Origin: Berkiella sp964496435
Lineage (GTDB): Bacteria; Pseudomonadota; Gammaproteobacteria; Berkiellales; Berkiellaceae
DNA: 64,000 nucleotides
Direction of reading: 5' to 3'
Assembly: GCA_964496435.1 (NCBI GenBank)
Contig: CAZBZP010000005.1
Span: 62,001-126,000, forward strand
The notes under the pieces are model-generated. The model searched no databases. It was not told the origin of the DNA and worked only from the letters and a program-made list of their open reading frames with translations. Every line of letters begins with the position of its first letter. Positions within the stretch are counted from its first letter, which is position 1. A program made the position numbers and the translations under genes. Below are positions 33,618 to 42,062 of the stretch, piece after piece.

Positions 33618-34809
33618 GCTTTTAAAAGTCAGTATGATTTTCATGCTGATGTATAGCGCCATGGTCTTTGCGCAAAAAAATGTGGATGGCTTACGTGTAT
33701 GGGCATCTCCTGATAGCACACGACTCGTTTTTGATTTATCAGATAATGTAAATTACAAATTATTTACCCTCGATAATCCTTATCGGGTCGTTATTGATAT
33801 TCAAGACGCACAATATAAAGCAAAATTTGATGAAAGCACTTTAACGGATTCAGGAATAACTAAATTACGTCATGGTCCTCGTGACAAAGGTGTTCGCATT
33901 GTTTTAGATATGCAGCACAAGGTAAAACCTTCCAGTTTTTTATTATCGCCTAATCAGACTTATGGACATCGTTTAGTTATTGATTTAGGAATAGCAGGAC
34001 CTTCTAAAATTGCTGCTATGAGCAGTGCACCTGTTGCAAGCAAGGAAGCAAGCAGCATTGCAGATCATAGTCATCTTAAAACACGCGAATTTATCGTTGC
34101 TATTGATCCAGGCCATGGTGGGGATGATACCGGTGCAATTGGGAATCATTTGCAATTACGTGAAAAAGATGTCGTCTTAGCGGTATCTAAAAAACTACAA
34201 TCTATGATTAATGCCCAGCCTGGTATGAAGGCCTTTTTAGTGCGAAAAGGTGATTATTATATCGGTTTACGCAAACGGATGGCTGTTGCACGTGAACATG
34301 GTGCCGATCTTTTTATTTCAGTTCATGCCGATAGCTTTAAAGATACGAGAGCCACAGGCGCATCTGTGTTTGTGATTTCAGAAAAAGGCGCGAGTAATGA
34401 AGCGGCAAGATGGTTGGCCGAAAGGGAAAACCGCTCTGATTTGATTGGGGGTGTCAAATTAGAAGACAAAGGTGACTTGCTTGCCTCTGTTTTATTAGAT
34501 TTATCACAAACAGCAAGTGAAAGCGCAAGCCATGAGTTGGCAAATCATTTAATTCAAAACCTAAGCAAAGTGACCGATATGCATCATAAAACAGTGCAAC
34601 GCGCCGGATTTATGGTACTTAAATCGCCCGATATTCCTTCGGTGCTTGTCGAGCTGGGTTTTATTTCAAATCAACGTGGCGAAAAGAAACTACAAACAGA
34701 GGCGCATCAAAAAGCACTTGCGACAGCCTTATTAACGGGTGTGCAAGCCTATGTGGCCAAAAGACCCAAACCCATTAAACATGATGATATGACAGTAGCT
34801 AAGAAGTAG
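33589..34809 (+). CDS. N-acetylmuramoyl-L-alanine amidase (AmiB/AmiC type)
   Basis: A periplasmic zinc amidase that cuts septal peptidoglycan during daughter-cell separation. It is 406 residues long. A signal segment (SMIFMLMYSAMVFA) leads into an AMIN domain (about 25-125) for septal targeting, and an Amidase_3 domain (about 165-390) follows. Zinc and catalytic residues are in IDPGHGG, LREKD, ISVHADS and VLVELGF. The start within tsaE is the first ATG. It forms an operon with mutL, 2 bp downstream. E. coli has amiB at this place. Confidence 0.93.
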   Translation: MFWEGLKPHKLLKVSMIFMLMYSAMVFAQKNVDGLRVWASPDSTRLVFDLSDNVNYKLFTLDNPYRVVIDIQDAQYKAKFDESTLTDSGITKLRHGPRDKGVRIVLDMQHKVKPSSFLLSPNQTYGHRLVIDLGIAGPSKIAAMSSAPVASKEASSIADHSHLKTREFIVAIDPGHGGDDTGAIGNHLQLREKDVVLAVSKKLQSMINAQPGMKAFLVRKGDYYIGLRKRMAVAREHGADLFISVHADSFKDTRATGASVFVISEKGASNEAARWLAERENRSDLIGGVKLEDKGDLLASVLLDLSQTASESASHELANHLIQNLSKVTDMHHKTVQRAGFMVLKSPDIPSVLVELGFISNQRGEKKLQTEAHQKALATALLTGVQAYVAKRPKPIKHDDMTVAKK

Positions 34810-34811
34810 TA

Positions 34812-36503
34812 ATGAATCACCCTCGGATCCTTTCTTTGCCTACCCATGTGGCTAATCAAATTGCTGCAGGTGAAGTGGTAGAGCGCCCAGCTTCGGTTGT
34901 AAAAGAGTTATTAGAAAATGCGATTGATGCTAAGGCAAGCAAAATTGATATTGATATCGAAGGGGGCGGCTTACATCTTATTCGTATAAGAGATAATGGG
35001 ATAGGTATTCTCAAAGAAGATTTAGCTTTAGCATTTAGTCCTCATGCAACCAGCAAAATCAAAACAGCGGCCTGTCTAGAAGCCATTTTAACTATGGGCT
35101 TTCGTGGTGAGGCCTTAGCCAGTATCTCCTCTGTTGCGCGTTGTCGTTTAGTATCAAAGCCCGCTAAGCAAGAGAGCGCTTGGCAAATACAGTTTAAAGA
35201 GAATGCTCCTCTTATTACGCCTTTTGCCCATCCCGATGGGACCACAATTGAAGTTGCCGATTTATTTTATAATACACCCGTAAGAAGAAAATTTTTACGC
35301 AGCGAAAAAACAGAATTTCAAGCCATAGAAGAAGTAGTAAAGCGCTGTGCTTTGGCCCATTCAACTATCACGATTAGCCTGAAACATAACCAGAAATTGG
35401 TGCGCCATTATCCTGGTAGCACTGAGATTATGGGGCCGCGTCTTTCGAAGATCTGTGGTAATGCCTTCGTGGAAAATGCAGCTTTTCTTAGGATGCAGGC
35501 AGGTAATTTAACTTTGCACGGTTGGTTGGGGTTTCCCAGCCTTGCCAAACGCCAAGCGGATTGCCAATATTTCTTCGTGAATCAACGCATGATTAAAGAT
35601 AGATTAATCAATCATGTGATAAAAACACTCTATTGTGAAGATCCAGAAATGGTATTGGGGACTTACCCCAGTTATGTGCTCTTTTTAACGCTTGATCCCA
35701 CTGAGGTTGATGTAAATGTACATCCAACCAAGCAGGAAGTACGATTTAGTAACAGCCGTATGGTGCATGATTTTTTAAGTAAATGCGTGCGAGATACGCT
35801 TGTCGCGATGAAAACACAAGAAAACAAAGTGCATAACGATAGTTTTAAATTTTCTTATCAGCCAGTGCCTGCAACAGCAAGTGCCGCAGTTTCTGCAAAA
35901 TCAAGCAGCAGCACAAAATACAATCATTTTTCGCCTCTAAAGGAAAAAGGTGCCTTAAGTGCACTTATAGACGCTTGCGAGGAGGTTAAGCCAGATATCA
36001 AGCCTCAAGTAATGATGAGCACTGGCAAGCGTTATGCATTTTTGGAAGATGATGAAGGTGTGCTCATTGTTGATTTAGCAAAAGCAAAGCCTTCGCTCAC
36101 GACCTTTTATTTTGAGCAGCATGTTGGACAAGTGCCTACTAAAACTTTGCTTTTTCCTTTGCAGTTGACTCTTAAAAAGAAAATAGCCTCCACGCAACAA
36201 ATAATAGATTCATTAGCGCAATATGGTTTTCATATTCTGTTTGATAAAAACCACTTAACTTTGTTGCAGCAACCTGCACTTATAAATGAAGTAATCAATG
36301 AAGAAAGTCTTGAATTAATAGTTGAAGCGGCAAATCAACATAATTTACCCAAAATGCTTGGACAAGAAATCAAGCTAGAGATTGCTGCGGATTTGAATTT
36401 GCTCGCACAATGGGTGAGCACCCATCCAGATGGGGCTTACTGTCGATTGACTCACGAATCAATTGAGCATGCATTAGCCAATCAAGAAATTGAATTTGTT
36501 TAA
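34812..36503 (+). CDS. mutL: DNA mismatch repair protein MutL
   Basis: MutL couples mismatch recognition by MutS to strand incision. It is 563 residues, a little shorter than E. coli (615). The GHKL ATPase has VANQIAAGEVVERPASVVKE, DNGIGI near 63-68 and GFRGEALASISS near 96-107. A C-terminal dimerisation domain covers about 380-563. The endonuclease motif DQHAxxE is not seen; the comparable place reads IVDLAKAK. This matches the non-endonuclease type. Confidence 0.95.
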   Translation: MNHPRILSLPTHVANQIAAGEVVERPASVVKELLENAIDAKASKIDIDIEGGGLHLIRIRDNGIGILKEDLALAFSPHATSKIKTAACLEAILTMGFRGEALASISSVARCRLVSKPAKQESAWQIQFKENAPLITPFAHPDGTTIEVADLFYNTPVRRKFLRSEKTEFQAIEEVVKRCALAHSTITISLKHNQKLVRHYPGSTEIMGPRLSKICGNAFVENAAFLRMQAGNLTLHGWLGFPSLAKRQADCQYFFVNQRMIKDRLINHVIKTLYCEDPEMVLGTYPSYVLFLTLDPTEVDVNVHPTKQEVRFSNSRMVHDFLSKCVRDTLVAMKTQENKVHNDSFKFSYQPVPATASAAVSAKSSSSTKYNHFSPLKEKGALSALIDACEEVKPDIKPQVMMSTGKRYAFLEDDEGVLIVDLAKAKPSLTTFYFEQHVGQVPTKTLLFPLQLTLKKKIASTQQIIDSLAQYGFHILFDKNHLTLLQQPALINEVINEESLELIVEAANQHNLPKMLGQEIKLEIAADLNLLAQWVSTHPDGAYCRLTHESIEHALANQEIEFV

Positions 36504-36524
36504 TTATCGCAATGCGCAGTTCCC

Positions 36525-36600
36525 TTGTAGGGGCGGACTTCATGTCCGCCCGTTGGACACTTTATAACGTCGTGGGTGGACATGAAGTCCACCCCTACAA
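36525..36600. repeat. Composite palindromic intergenic element
   Basis: Two 27-base arms (36525-36551 and 36574-36600) are complementary except at one position (GGGCGGAC versus GGGTGGAC). Each arm also contains its own palindrome: GGGCGGAC-TTCAT-GTCCGCCC on the left and GGGTGGAC-ATGAA-GTCCACCC on the right. TTGTAGGG begins the element and CCCTACAA ends it. It lies 21 bases after mutL. The layout recalls the dispersed TGTAGGGGCG repeats of several bacterial genomes; it may also act as a terminator. Confidence 0.8.
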
Positions 36601-36748
36601 AGAAAACGTAATCAGCCAGATCGTCAGCGTAAAAGCTACTTTTCCTACTTACTAAGCTGATCTCTCCTCTCTAAAAATGCTATGATGTTTGTTTTGGTAT
36701 AGTTAACAAAAGTCAGTTAGTAAAATAATAAGTCAGGTGTATTGAATC

Positions 36749-37027
36749 ATGGCAGCGCAAACTCTAGGCGTAGTGGATATTATTGCGGATATTGTCGGCA
36801 TAGTTGGGGTAGGGCTGACCTTACTTGCTTATTTTTTGCTGCAAATTGATAGGATTACCTCTACAGGCCGTAAGTATTCTCTATTGAATCTTGTTGGCGC
36901 TGTGCTGATTATGTACTCGCTTTATTTTAATTGGAACACGCCAGCTGTAATCATGGAATGCGCTTGGTTTGGCATTAGCCTTTATGGATTAATTAGGCAT
37001 TACCATACAAATAGCACGTCACATTAA
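36749..37027 (+). CDS. CBU_0592-like small membrane protein
   Basis: A 92-residue inner-membrane protein with three transmembrane helices (about 10-32, 44-61 and 66-84). The pattern of a polar N-terminus, a glycine-rich first helix and the sequence NLVGAVLIMYSLYFNWN matches a small family named after Coxiella CBU_0592. Its function is unknown. The stop TAA overlaps the ATG of miaA by one base, so it is coupled to miaA. Confidence 0.75.
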   Translation: MAAQTLGVVDIIADIVGIVGVGLTLLAYFLLQIDRITSTGRKYSLLNLVGAVLIMYSLYFNWNTPAVIMECAWFGISLYGLIRHYHTNSTSH

Positions 37028-37989
37028 TGAATAACTTAGCACCCGTCTTTTGCATTATGGGCCCAACAGCTTCGGGTAAAACAGATCTTGCTATTGCACT
37101 ATCAAGAGATTTGCCCATAGAAATTATTAACGTGGATTCTGCACAAATTTATCAAGGGATGGATATAGGTAGTGGAAAACCCAGCAAAGAAATTCAACAA
37201 CTAATTCCACATCATCTGATGGATTTTTTAGATCCAGCTATTCCTTATAGTGCTGCGCAATTTCGACAGGATGCCATCAGAGTAATACAAGATATTCATG
37301 CGCGAAAGGCGCTCCCTTTGTTAGTAGGGGGCACCATGCTCTACTTTAAAATATTACAAGAAGGCATCGCTCAATTGCCTGATAGAGATAATGATATTAG
37401 AGCTCTCATTGAAGCTAAAGCCAAAGAACAGGGTTGGGTTGCTCTGCATGAAGAATTAGCGCGAAAAGATCCCCAAAGCGCAATCAGAATTAAACCCACT
37501 GATCCGCAGCGTATTCAACGGGCATTGGAAATCATCGAAATTACAGGCAAATCAATGTCATCGATGCTCAATCAGCCCAAAGTGGCAGCCCCTTTTAACT
37601 TCATTAACATAGGGCTCATGCCGCTGACCACAGAACGTGCCGTATTACATCAACAAATTGAAAAAAGATTTGATGCCATGTTGGCGCAAGGTTTGATAGA
37701 AGAAGTACAATCATTAAAAGCACGCCAAGATCTCAATTTAATGATGCCAAGTATGCGCGCTGTAGGCTATCGACAAGTTTGGCAATATTTAGATAATGAA
37801 TTCAATTTTGACATGATGCGCGAAAAGGCCATCGTGGCAACCAGACAATTGGCCAAGCGGCAATTAACCTGGTTGCGACAATGGCTAAATTTAACAACCT
37901 ATGACTTTTTAGATACAGAAAGTCTAGGTAAATTAAAAGCACTTATCTCCAGGTATGCTTTCGGGTCCCATTCTGTAACTCACGCATGA
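37027..37989 (+). CDS. miaA: tRNA dimethylallyltransferase
   Basis: MiaA adds a dimethylallyl group to A37 of tRNAs reading UNN codons. It is 320 residues long. The P-loop GPTASGKTD is at 12-20, DSAQIYQGMDIGSGKP follows, and the DPQRIQRALEI motif is present. Normally hfq follows directly; here five other genes intervene. The final 47 bases overlap a convergent Lys-rich gene. Confidence 0.96.
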   Translation: MNNLAPVFCIMGPTASGKTDLAIALSRDLPIEIINVDSAQIYQGMDIGSGKPSKEIQQLIPHHLMDFLDPAIPYSAAQFRQDAIRVIQDIHARKALPLLVGGTMLYFKILQEGIAQLPDRDNDIRALIEAKAKEQGWVALHEELARKDPQSAIRIKPTDPQRIQRALEIIEITGKSMSSMLNQPKVAAPFNFINIGLMPLTTERAVLHQQIEKRFDAMLAQGLIEEVQSLKARQDLNLMMPSMRAVGYRQVWQYLDNEFNFDMMREKAIVATRQLAKRQLTWLRQWLNLTTYDFLDTESLGKLKALISRYAFGSHSVTHA

Positions 37990-38593
37990 GTTCCGCTCTT
38001 TCGCCAAAGGGCAGTTTTTCACCTTTATCATTTTCAAAGATACTTTTTAATTCTCTGCCATTGAGACCATAAGTATCTTTGCCTGTACCGCGGTAATACT
38101 TGTTGTGATTATGGGTGCGATTACGAACTTCTTTAGATTTTCGTAGGAGTTCCTCTTGCATGGATTCAGGTTTGTGATCTTCTTTTTTATGTTTTTCCAA
38201 AGTTACAGCAACTTCTTTTGCTTTTTCACAAAGTACCTGTTCATTATCTTTTGCTGGTATTTTTACAGCGGTGTTTTTTTGCCTTTTAAGCTCATTTTCT
38301 GCTTTGGGTTTCACCTTAACAGCAGTTGCTTTTGTTCTAGTACCATAAACATTACGCGAAGATGAAGATTCTTGAGGCTTTGATTCCCCTTTAGCTGCTT
38401 GAGGTGCTTGGGACACTTGTGGTGCGATGGTGGGCTCAACTTGTGATGAGATGGCCACTGTTGGTATGGCGTTCACTGCAGAAGAAGGCATCACTTGCGC
38501 GGCTGGTTCAATGTCGTGGTGGGAGGATTCTGATACGGCTTGATGCTTATCTTTTTTGCCTTTTTTTAATAATTTTTTAAAAAATTTTAACAT
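37943..38593 (-). CDS. Lysine-rich unknown protein
   Basis: A 216-residue protein. The ATG at 38593 follows TTTGAGGAG at good spacing; two more Met codons lie upstream in frame without such a site. The N-terminus MLKFFKKLLKKGKKDKHQ is a strongly basic amphipathic helix that could bind membrane or nucleic acid. A Pro/Ala/Ser/Gln-rich linker (25-90) and a Lys/Glu-rich second half follow. No family is recognised. It overlaps the end of miaA by 47 bases on the opposite strand. Confidence 0.5.
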   Translation of the reverse strand: MLKFFKKLLKKGKKDKHQAVSESSHHDIEPAAQVMPSSAVNAIPTVAISSQVEPTIAPQVSQAPQAAKGESKPQESSSSRNVYGTRTKATAVKVKPKAENELKRQKNTAVKIPAKDNEQVLCEKAKEVAVTLEKHKKEDHKPESMQEELLRKSKEVRNRTHNHNKYYRGTGKDTYGLNGRELKSIFENDKGEKLPFGERAELMRELQNGTRKHTWR

Positions 38594-38638
38594 ATGGATA
38601 CTCCTCAAACTTACATTTCGTGCTAGGTCACTTATTAC

Positions 38639-38668
38639 AAAAAAAACCTCTCAATGTGTGTTGAGAGG
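38639..38668 (-). terminator. Rho-independent terminator after the Gln-rich gene
   Basis: On the minus strand the 8-bp stem CCTCTCAA / TTGAGAGG has a six-base loop and is followed by eight T residues. It lies 33 bases after the stop of the gene at 38701 and separates it from the Lys-rich gene. Confidence 0.9.
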
Positions 38669-38700
38669 ATGTAGAGGTATCCTTACCTTAATAGGCCTTT

Positions 38701-38934
38701 TTAACGACCTTTCATGCCTCCTTTGGGTTGATTATGGGTATGCTGAGTAGATTGTTGGGTATGGCCTTGGCCCTGCATTTTTTGATTTTGACCCTGCATT
38801 TTTTGGCCTTGAACTTGCCCTTGTCCGTGTGTTTGCTGTGTCTTTTGATTTTGGGTAGTGTTAGTGCCTTTATTGTTAAATTGCTGGGTATGTGTTTGCT
38901 GGTGTTTCATATCTTGGTTTTTGTCTTTTTTCAT
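38701..38934 (-). CDS. Low-complexity Gln/His/Lys-rich small protein
   Basis: A 77-residue hydrophilic protein made mostly of Gln, His, Thr, Asn, Lys and Gly. It has short repeats GQKMQGQ and NQKMQGQ around residues 42-57. It must be disordered. GGAG nine bases before the ATG and a strong terminator after the stop show a real transcription unit. The opposite frame over the same bases is hydrophobic but has neither signal. Function is unknown. Confidence 0.55.
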   Translation of the reverse strand: MKKDKNQDMKHQQTHTQQFNNKGTNTTQNQKTQQTHGQGQVQGQKMQGQNQKMQGQGHTQQSTQHTHNQPKGGMKGR

Positions 38935-39108
38935 GACGAATCTCCGCGAATGTGTTGATACTATGGAAGACGATCAGTGAGAAAAACATACAATCTGTTA
39001 GGATTGATAAGGTTCTTCTTGAACGTTATGTCAATAAACTATAGATCAAGAAATTGGAGAAAAGCTTGGCAATTAACATAGGCCAAAAACTAACAGTAAT
39101 CGAATTTT

Positions 39109-39912
39109 TTAAGTTGTGAGGGGTTGAGGATCCGTAGCAAAGGGGGGGGTATTTTCTTTTGATTTGTTCAAGAAATTACGCAAGAAATAAACTGTTGCAT
39201 AGAAAGGGGCGGTGCTAAGAAGTGTAGCAATCGCTTTAAAGACATACCCTGATAGGATTAAAGTGAAAAGCAGATTTAGAGAATGATGCCCAGGTAAGTG
39301 ATCCATCGCATCTGTAAAATAGAAGTTAAAAGAACAAATAATCATGGTATCAACTAATTGGCTGATAAGCGTTGAAGTATTGGAACGTAACCATAAATGT
39401 TTTCCTTTGGTGAAGTTTTTGCACCATTGAAAAATATTCACATCCAATAGCTGTGCAACAAGATAAGCTGTCATAGAACCAATAATGCCAGTCATGGTAT
39501 AGGTGCGAATTTGATAAAAAGTAAAGTTAGGATCGGTTATCGCAGGTAAATGGGTAAGTGGATCAAGTGTTATATGCGGTGGCAGGAAAGCACTTATCCA
39601 AAGAATAAAAGCAATCCACATATTGATAATTAAGCCTAACCAAACGACTGTACGTGCCCGTTTTTTACCGTAAAATTCCGTAATGAGATCAATTAATATA
39701 AAAGTAAGTGGGTAGGGCAAAACACCAAGAGGCAGGATAAGGGGAATATGCAAACTGCCTAGGGAAAAGCTAAGGTCAATAATTCTGGTTAAGCCCAGAA
39801 CATTAAGTAAGGCAAAAGTACTTAAAAATATGCCGGCCAATGTCAGGAACACTATTTCGTGTCGCGATTGACGAGGATCTATCTGGAATTGGCGCTGATA
39901 CAAGGGTTGCAT
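39109..39912 (-). CDS. YhhQ-family queuosine precursor transporter
   Basis: A 267-residue inner-membrane protein of the VUT/YhhQ family, known for uptake of preQ0/preQ1. Six hydrophobic segments are visible. The signature LGVLPYPLTFILIDLITEFYG near 60-80 and the SQLVDTMIICSFNFYF segment near 184-199 are typical. No queuosine biosynthesis gene is nearby, and I see no preQ1 riboswitch in the 190 bases upstream. The name yhhQ would fit, but substrate identity is inferred. Confidence 0.85.
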   Translation of the reverse strand: MQPLYQRQFQIDPRQSRHEIVFLTLAGIFLSTFALLNVLGLTRIIDLSFSLGSLHIPLILPLGVLPYPLTFILIDLITEFYGKKRARTVVWLGLIINMWIAFILWISAFLPPHITLDPLTHLPAITDPNFTFYQIRTYTMTGIIGSMTAYLVAQLLDVNIFQWCKNFTKGKHLWLRSNTSTLISQLVDTMIICSFNFYFTDAMDHLPGHHSLNLLFTLILSGYVFKAIATLLSTAPFYATVYFLRNFLNKSKENTPPFATDPQPLTT

Positions 39913-40101
39913 AACACTATTATAAGTTGCCGCTAAGAGCCAAATGATACCCTTTTAAGCCAAGTTATACAATTTAGAAAAAGATTACTGTGCTATGAGG
40001 CCTGACAAGAGGAAAAAGGACTTATTTTTCAAGAAGTTCAATAAGTTCTTGGCATTTTTAAAGTGTATGCTAAAGTGTAGTTATATTTCATGGAGGTTTT
40101 A

Positions 40102-40722
40102 GTGGCCAATCCCCAGCTGATTCTTAAAGACCCAAAGGTTAAATTAGCCCTCATCGTTGTTGGGGTGGCTTTAGCGCTTTATTTATTAACAGGTAGTTGG
40201 TTAAACAATATCAACAATGCACAAAAAACGGTGCATAATAATTTTCTTTCTCTTAAGCAAAATTGTGAGCATCGTCTTGCCATGATTCCGCAATTTGTAC
40301 AACTTTTTCAAACACTCTCACCAGATGCACATGCACCTGTGCAGCAGCTTACTCAAACCTATATGTTGGCATCAAAATTTACGATTGATGAAAATATTCT
40401 TACAAATGCGGAATTGATGCAGGCTTTTATTCAGATTCAAAGGCAGATTGGTAATTCGTTTGCATTAATGGCCCAGCAAACAAAAAACTATCCAGCTATT
40501 GAGGATAACCGCCAATACATAATGCTGAGAATGCAATTACAATCATTAGATCAACAAATACAATATATGAGCGTATTGCTTAATCAAAGCATCCTCATTC
40601 ACAACAGTTTATTGTCAGGCTTTCCAAAAGCTTGGCTCAACTCATTTTTCATAGGCGAAAAGCCCTTGCAGCTCATTCAAGCCTCAGCACTTCCTAACGA
40701 CCAGGCAAAAGAATTAAAGTAA
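40102..40722 (+). CDS. LemA-family protein
   Basis: A 206-residue protein anchored by one N-terminal transmembrane helix (LALIVVGVALALYLLTGSW) and otherwise a helical bundle. The C-terminal signature includes YPAIEDNRQYIMLRMQLQ and FPKAWLNSFF, as in LemA proteins. GTG at 40102 is chosen because GGAGG lies six bases before it; an ATG 12 bases upstream overlaps that site. LemA is commonly paired with a TPM-domain protein, and one follows at 40814. Confidence 0.8.
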   Translation: MANPQLILKDPKVKLALIVVGVALALYLLTGSWLNNINNAQKTVHNNFLSLKQNCEHRLAMIPQFVQLFQTLSPDAHAPVQQLTQTYMLASKFTIDENILTNAELMQAFIQIQRQIGNSFALMAQQTKNYPAIEDNRQYIMLRMQLQSLDQQIQYMSVLLNQSILIHNSLLSGFPKAWLNSFFIGEKPLQLIQASALPNDQAKELK

Positions 40723-40813
40723 GCCCCTCATTTTGGACAAGCGCATCGTATTGAGAGATAAGCTCAATTGATAGTTGGGGTTATAAATTAGTATAATACA
40801 CCCATTTGATGGA

Positions 40814-41641
40814 ATGAGTGCCTCATTGAACACAGGCTCAGGAAAATTATTCATAAGAAGGGTGAGTAACGTGCAAGCTAAAGTCTTATATCGCACTTTT
40901 TTAAAGGTTGTTTTATCTATAGGCATCCTTTTAGGACTTTCGTTTTTTTATGTAGCCAATGCCCACTCATCCCCAGGGTCACTACCTTGGGTAATTGATG
41001 AACAAGACATCTTTCCCCTAAGCCAATCATCTGGCATTACACATGTTCTCGCCTCATCAGCAATGAATAGAGATATTCATGTGCGTGTGGTTCTTGTTAA
41101 TGTTCCAGCTGAAAATGCCAAAGAGCTAATCAATCAAAAAGTAGTCGAATATAAAAATCGTATCCCGCATAGCATGAAGGAAAAAACCAACTTTTTAGTT
41201 ATCAATTTGAGGACCAACGAAAGTAGAATTTTGTTAGGTAATGAGATTCAAAGAACAGATCCGCTCATAGAAAGTTTGGTTCGAATTCAAAATGACATTG
41301 TTTTACCCAGCTTATCACAAGGCGATATTAAAGCTGCTGTAAGCCAAGGTGCCGTAGCGATTGCAACGGTATTGGACACAAGCCCAGTTATCCATAACAC
41401 TTCCTCGCTATGGCATGCCTTTAAGGCTTGGATATCTTCATATTATCTATGGACACCTATGCAAATTTTCTTTTGGTTAGGTGTTTTCTTTGCCCTGGCT
41501 TATGTGCTGTTTAAATTCTTTGATAAGCCCAGCAAGAAACCCGAAGAGGTTGATATGATAGCTCTCCAAGAAACTATCATCGAGAATAGCCTGATGCTAA
41601 GGCAGCAGTATGGCCATTATTCAGATCCCCATGGATATTAA
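40814..41641 (+). CDS. TPM-domain membrane protein (YgcG-like)
   Basis: Up to 275 residues. A signal or anchor segment VVLSIGILLGLSFFYVANA is followed by a TPM domain (about 55-190, with VIDEQDIFPLSQ). A second transmembrane helix FFWLGVFFALAYVLFKFF near 224-241 precedes a cytoplasmic tail. The start is uncertain: ATG at 40814, or GTG at 40862 or 40871 after AGAAGGG. The domain occurs in partners of LemA, here 92 bp upstream. The pair is probably a membrane-stress or protein-quality module. Confidence 0.75.
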   Translation: MSASLNTGSGKLFIRRVSNVQAKVLYRTFLKVVLSIGILLGLSFFYVANAHSSPGSLPWVIDEQDIFPLSQSSGITHVLASSAMNRDIHVRVVLVNVPAENAKELINQKVVEYKNRIPHSMKEKTNFLVINLRTNESRILLGNEIQRTDPLIESLVRIQNDIVLPSLSQGDIKAAVSQGAVAIATVLDTSPVIHNTSSLWHAFKAWISSYYLWTPMQIFFWLGVFFALAYVLFKFFDKPSKKPEEVDMIALQETIIENSLMLRQQYGHYSDPHGY

Positions 41642-41741
41642 ACCTATTTTGCTAGTTTAGATTGGCATAAACCCGTGTTACTATGGGATTTCAAGGAAGG
41701 AATTTGTCGAAAGACAAAAGGACATAATAAGGAGAGGGCCA

Positions 41742-42005
41742 ATGTCAAAAGGGCAATCTTTGCAAGACCCATTTCTCAATGCCCTGCGCAAAGAGAAAAT
41801 CCCCGTATCGATTTACTTAGTAAATGGTATTAAGTTGCAAGGCCAAGTTGAATCATTTGATCAATTTGTGGTGTTATTAAAAAACAGTGTTAGTCAGATG
41901 GTATATAAGCATGCTATCTCTACTGTTGTGCCAGCCAGAAATATTACGAGTAAGCTACCGCTGGTGGGGCAAAATGGTGATGACTTCGCTGCAGGAAATA
42001 CCTAA
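41742..42005 (+). CDS. hfq: RNA chaperone Hfq
   Basis: Hfq is an Sm-like hexamer that pairs small RNAs with mRNAs. It is 87 residues long. Sm1 includes VNGIKLQGQVESFDQFVVLL, and Sm2 is YKHAISTVVP. The C-terminal tail is short compared with E. coli (102 residues). The ribosome site AAGGAGAGG is strong. It is followed by hflX in the usual order, although five genes separate it from miaA. Confidence 0.97.
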   Translation: MSKGQSLQDPFLNALRKEKIPVSIYLVNGIKLQGQVESFDQFVVLLKNSVSQMVYKHAISTVVPARNITSKLPLVGQNGDDFAAGNT

Positions 42006-42062
42006 GCAATAGCTAAAGCAACGGTATAATTATAAAAACATAGATCCATAGGAGCGAGAATT

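Noticed and set aside
38728..38958. Hydrophobic plus-strand frame that could look like a membrane peptide
   Set aside because: It is the mirror of Gln/His-rich codons of the minus-strand gene, which has both a ribosome site and a terminator.
39913..40101. preQ1 riboswitch before the YhhQ-type transporter
   Set aside because: I looked for the short pseudoknot with a C-rich stem and A-rich tail and found no convincing match.
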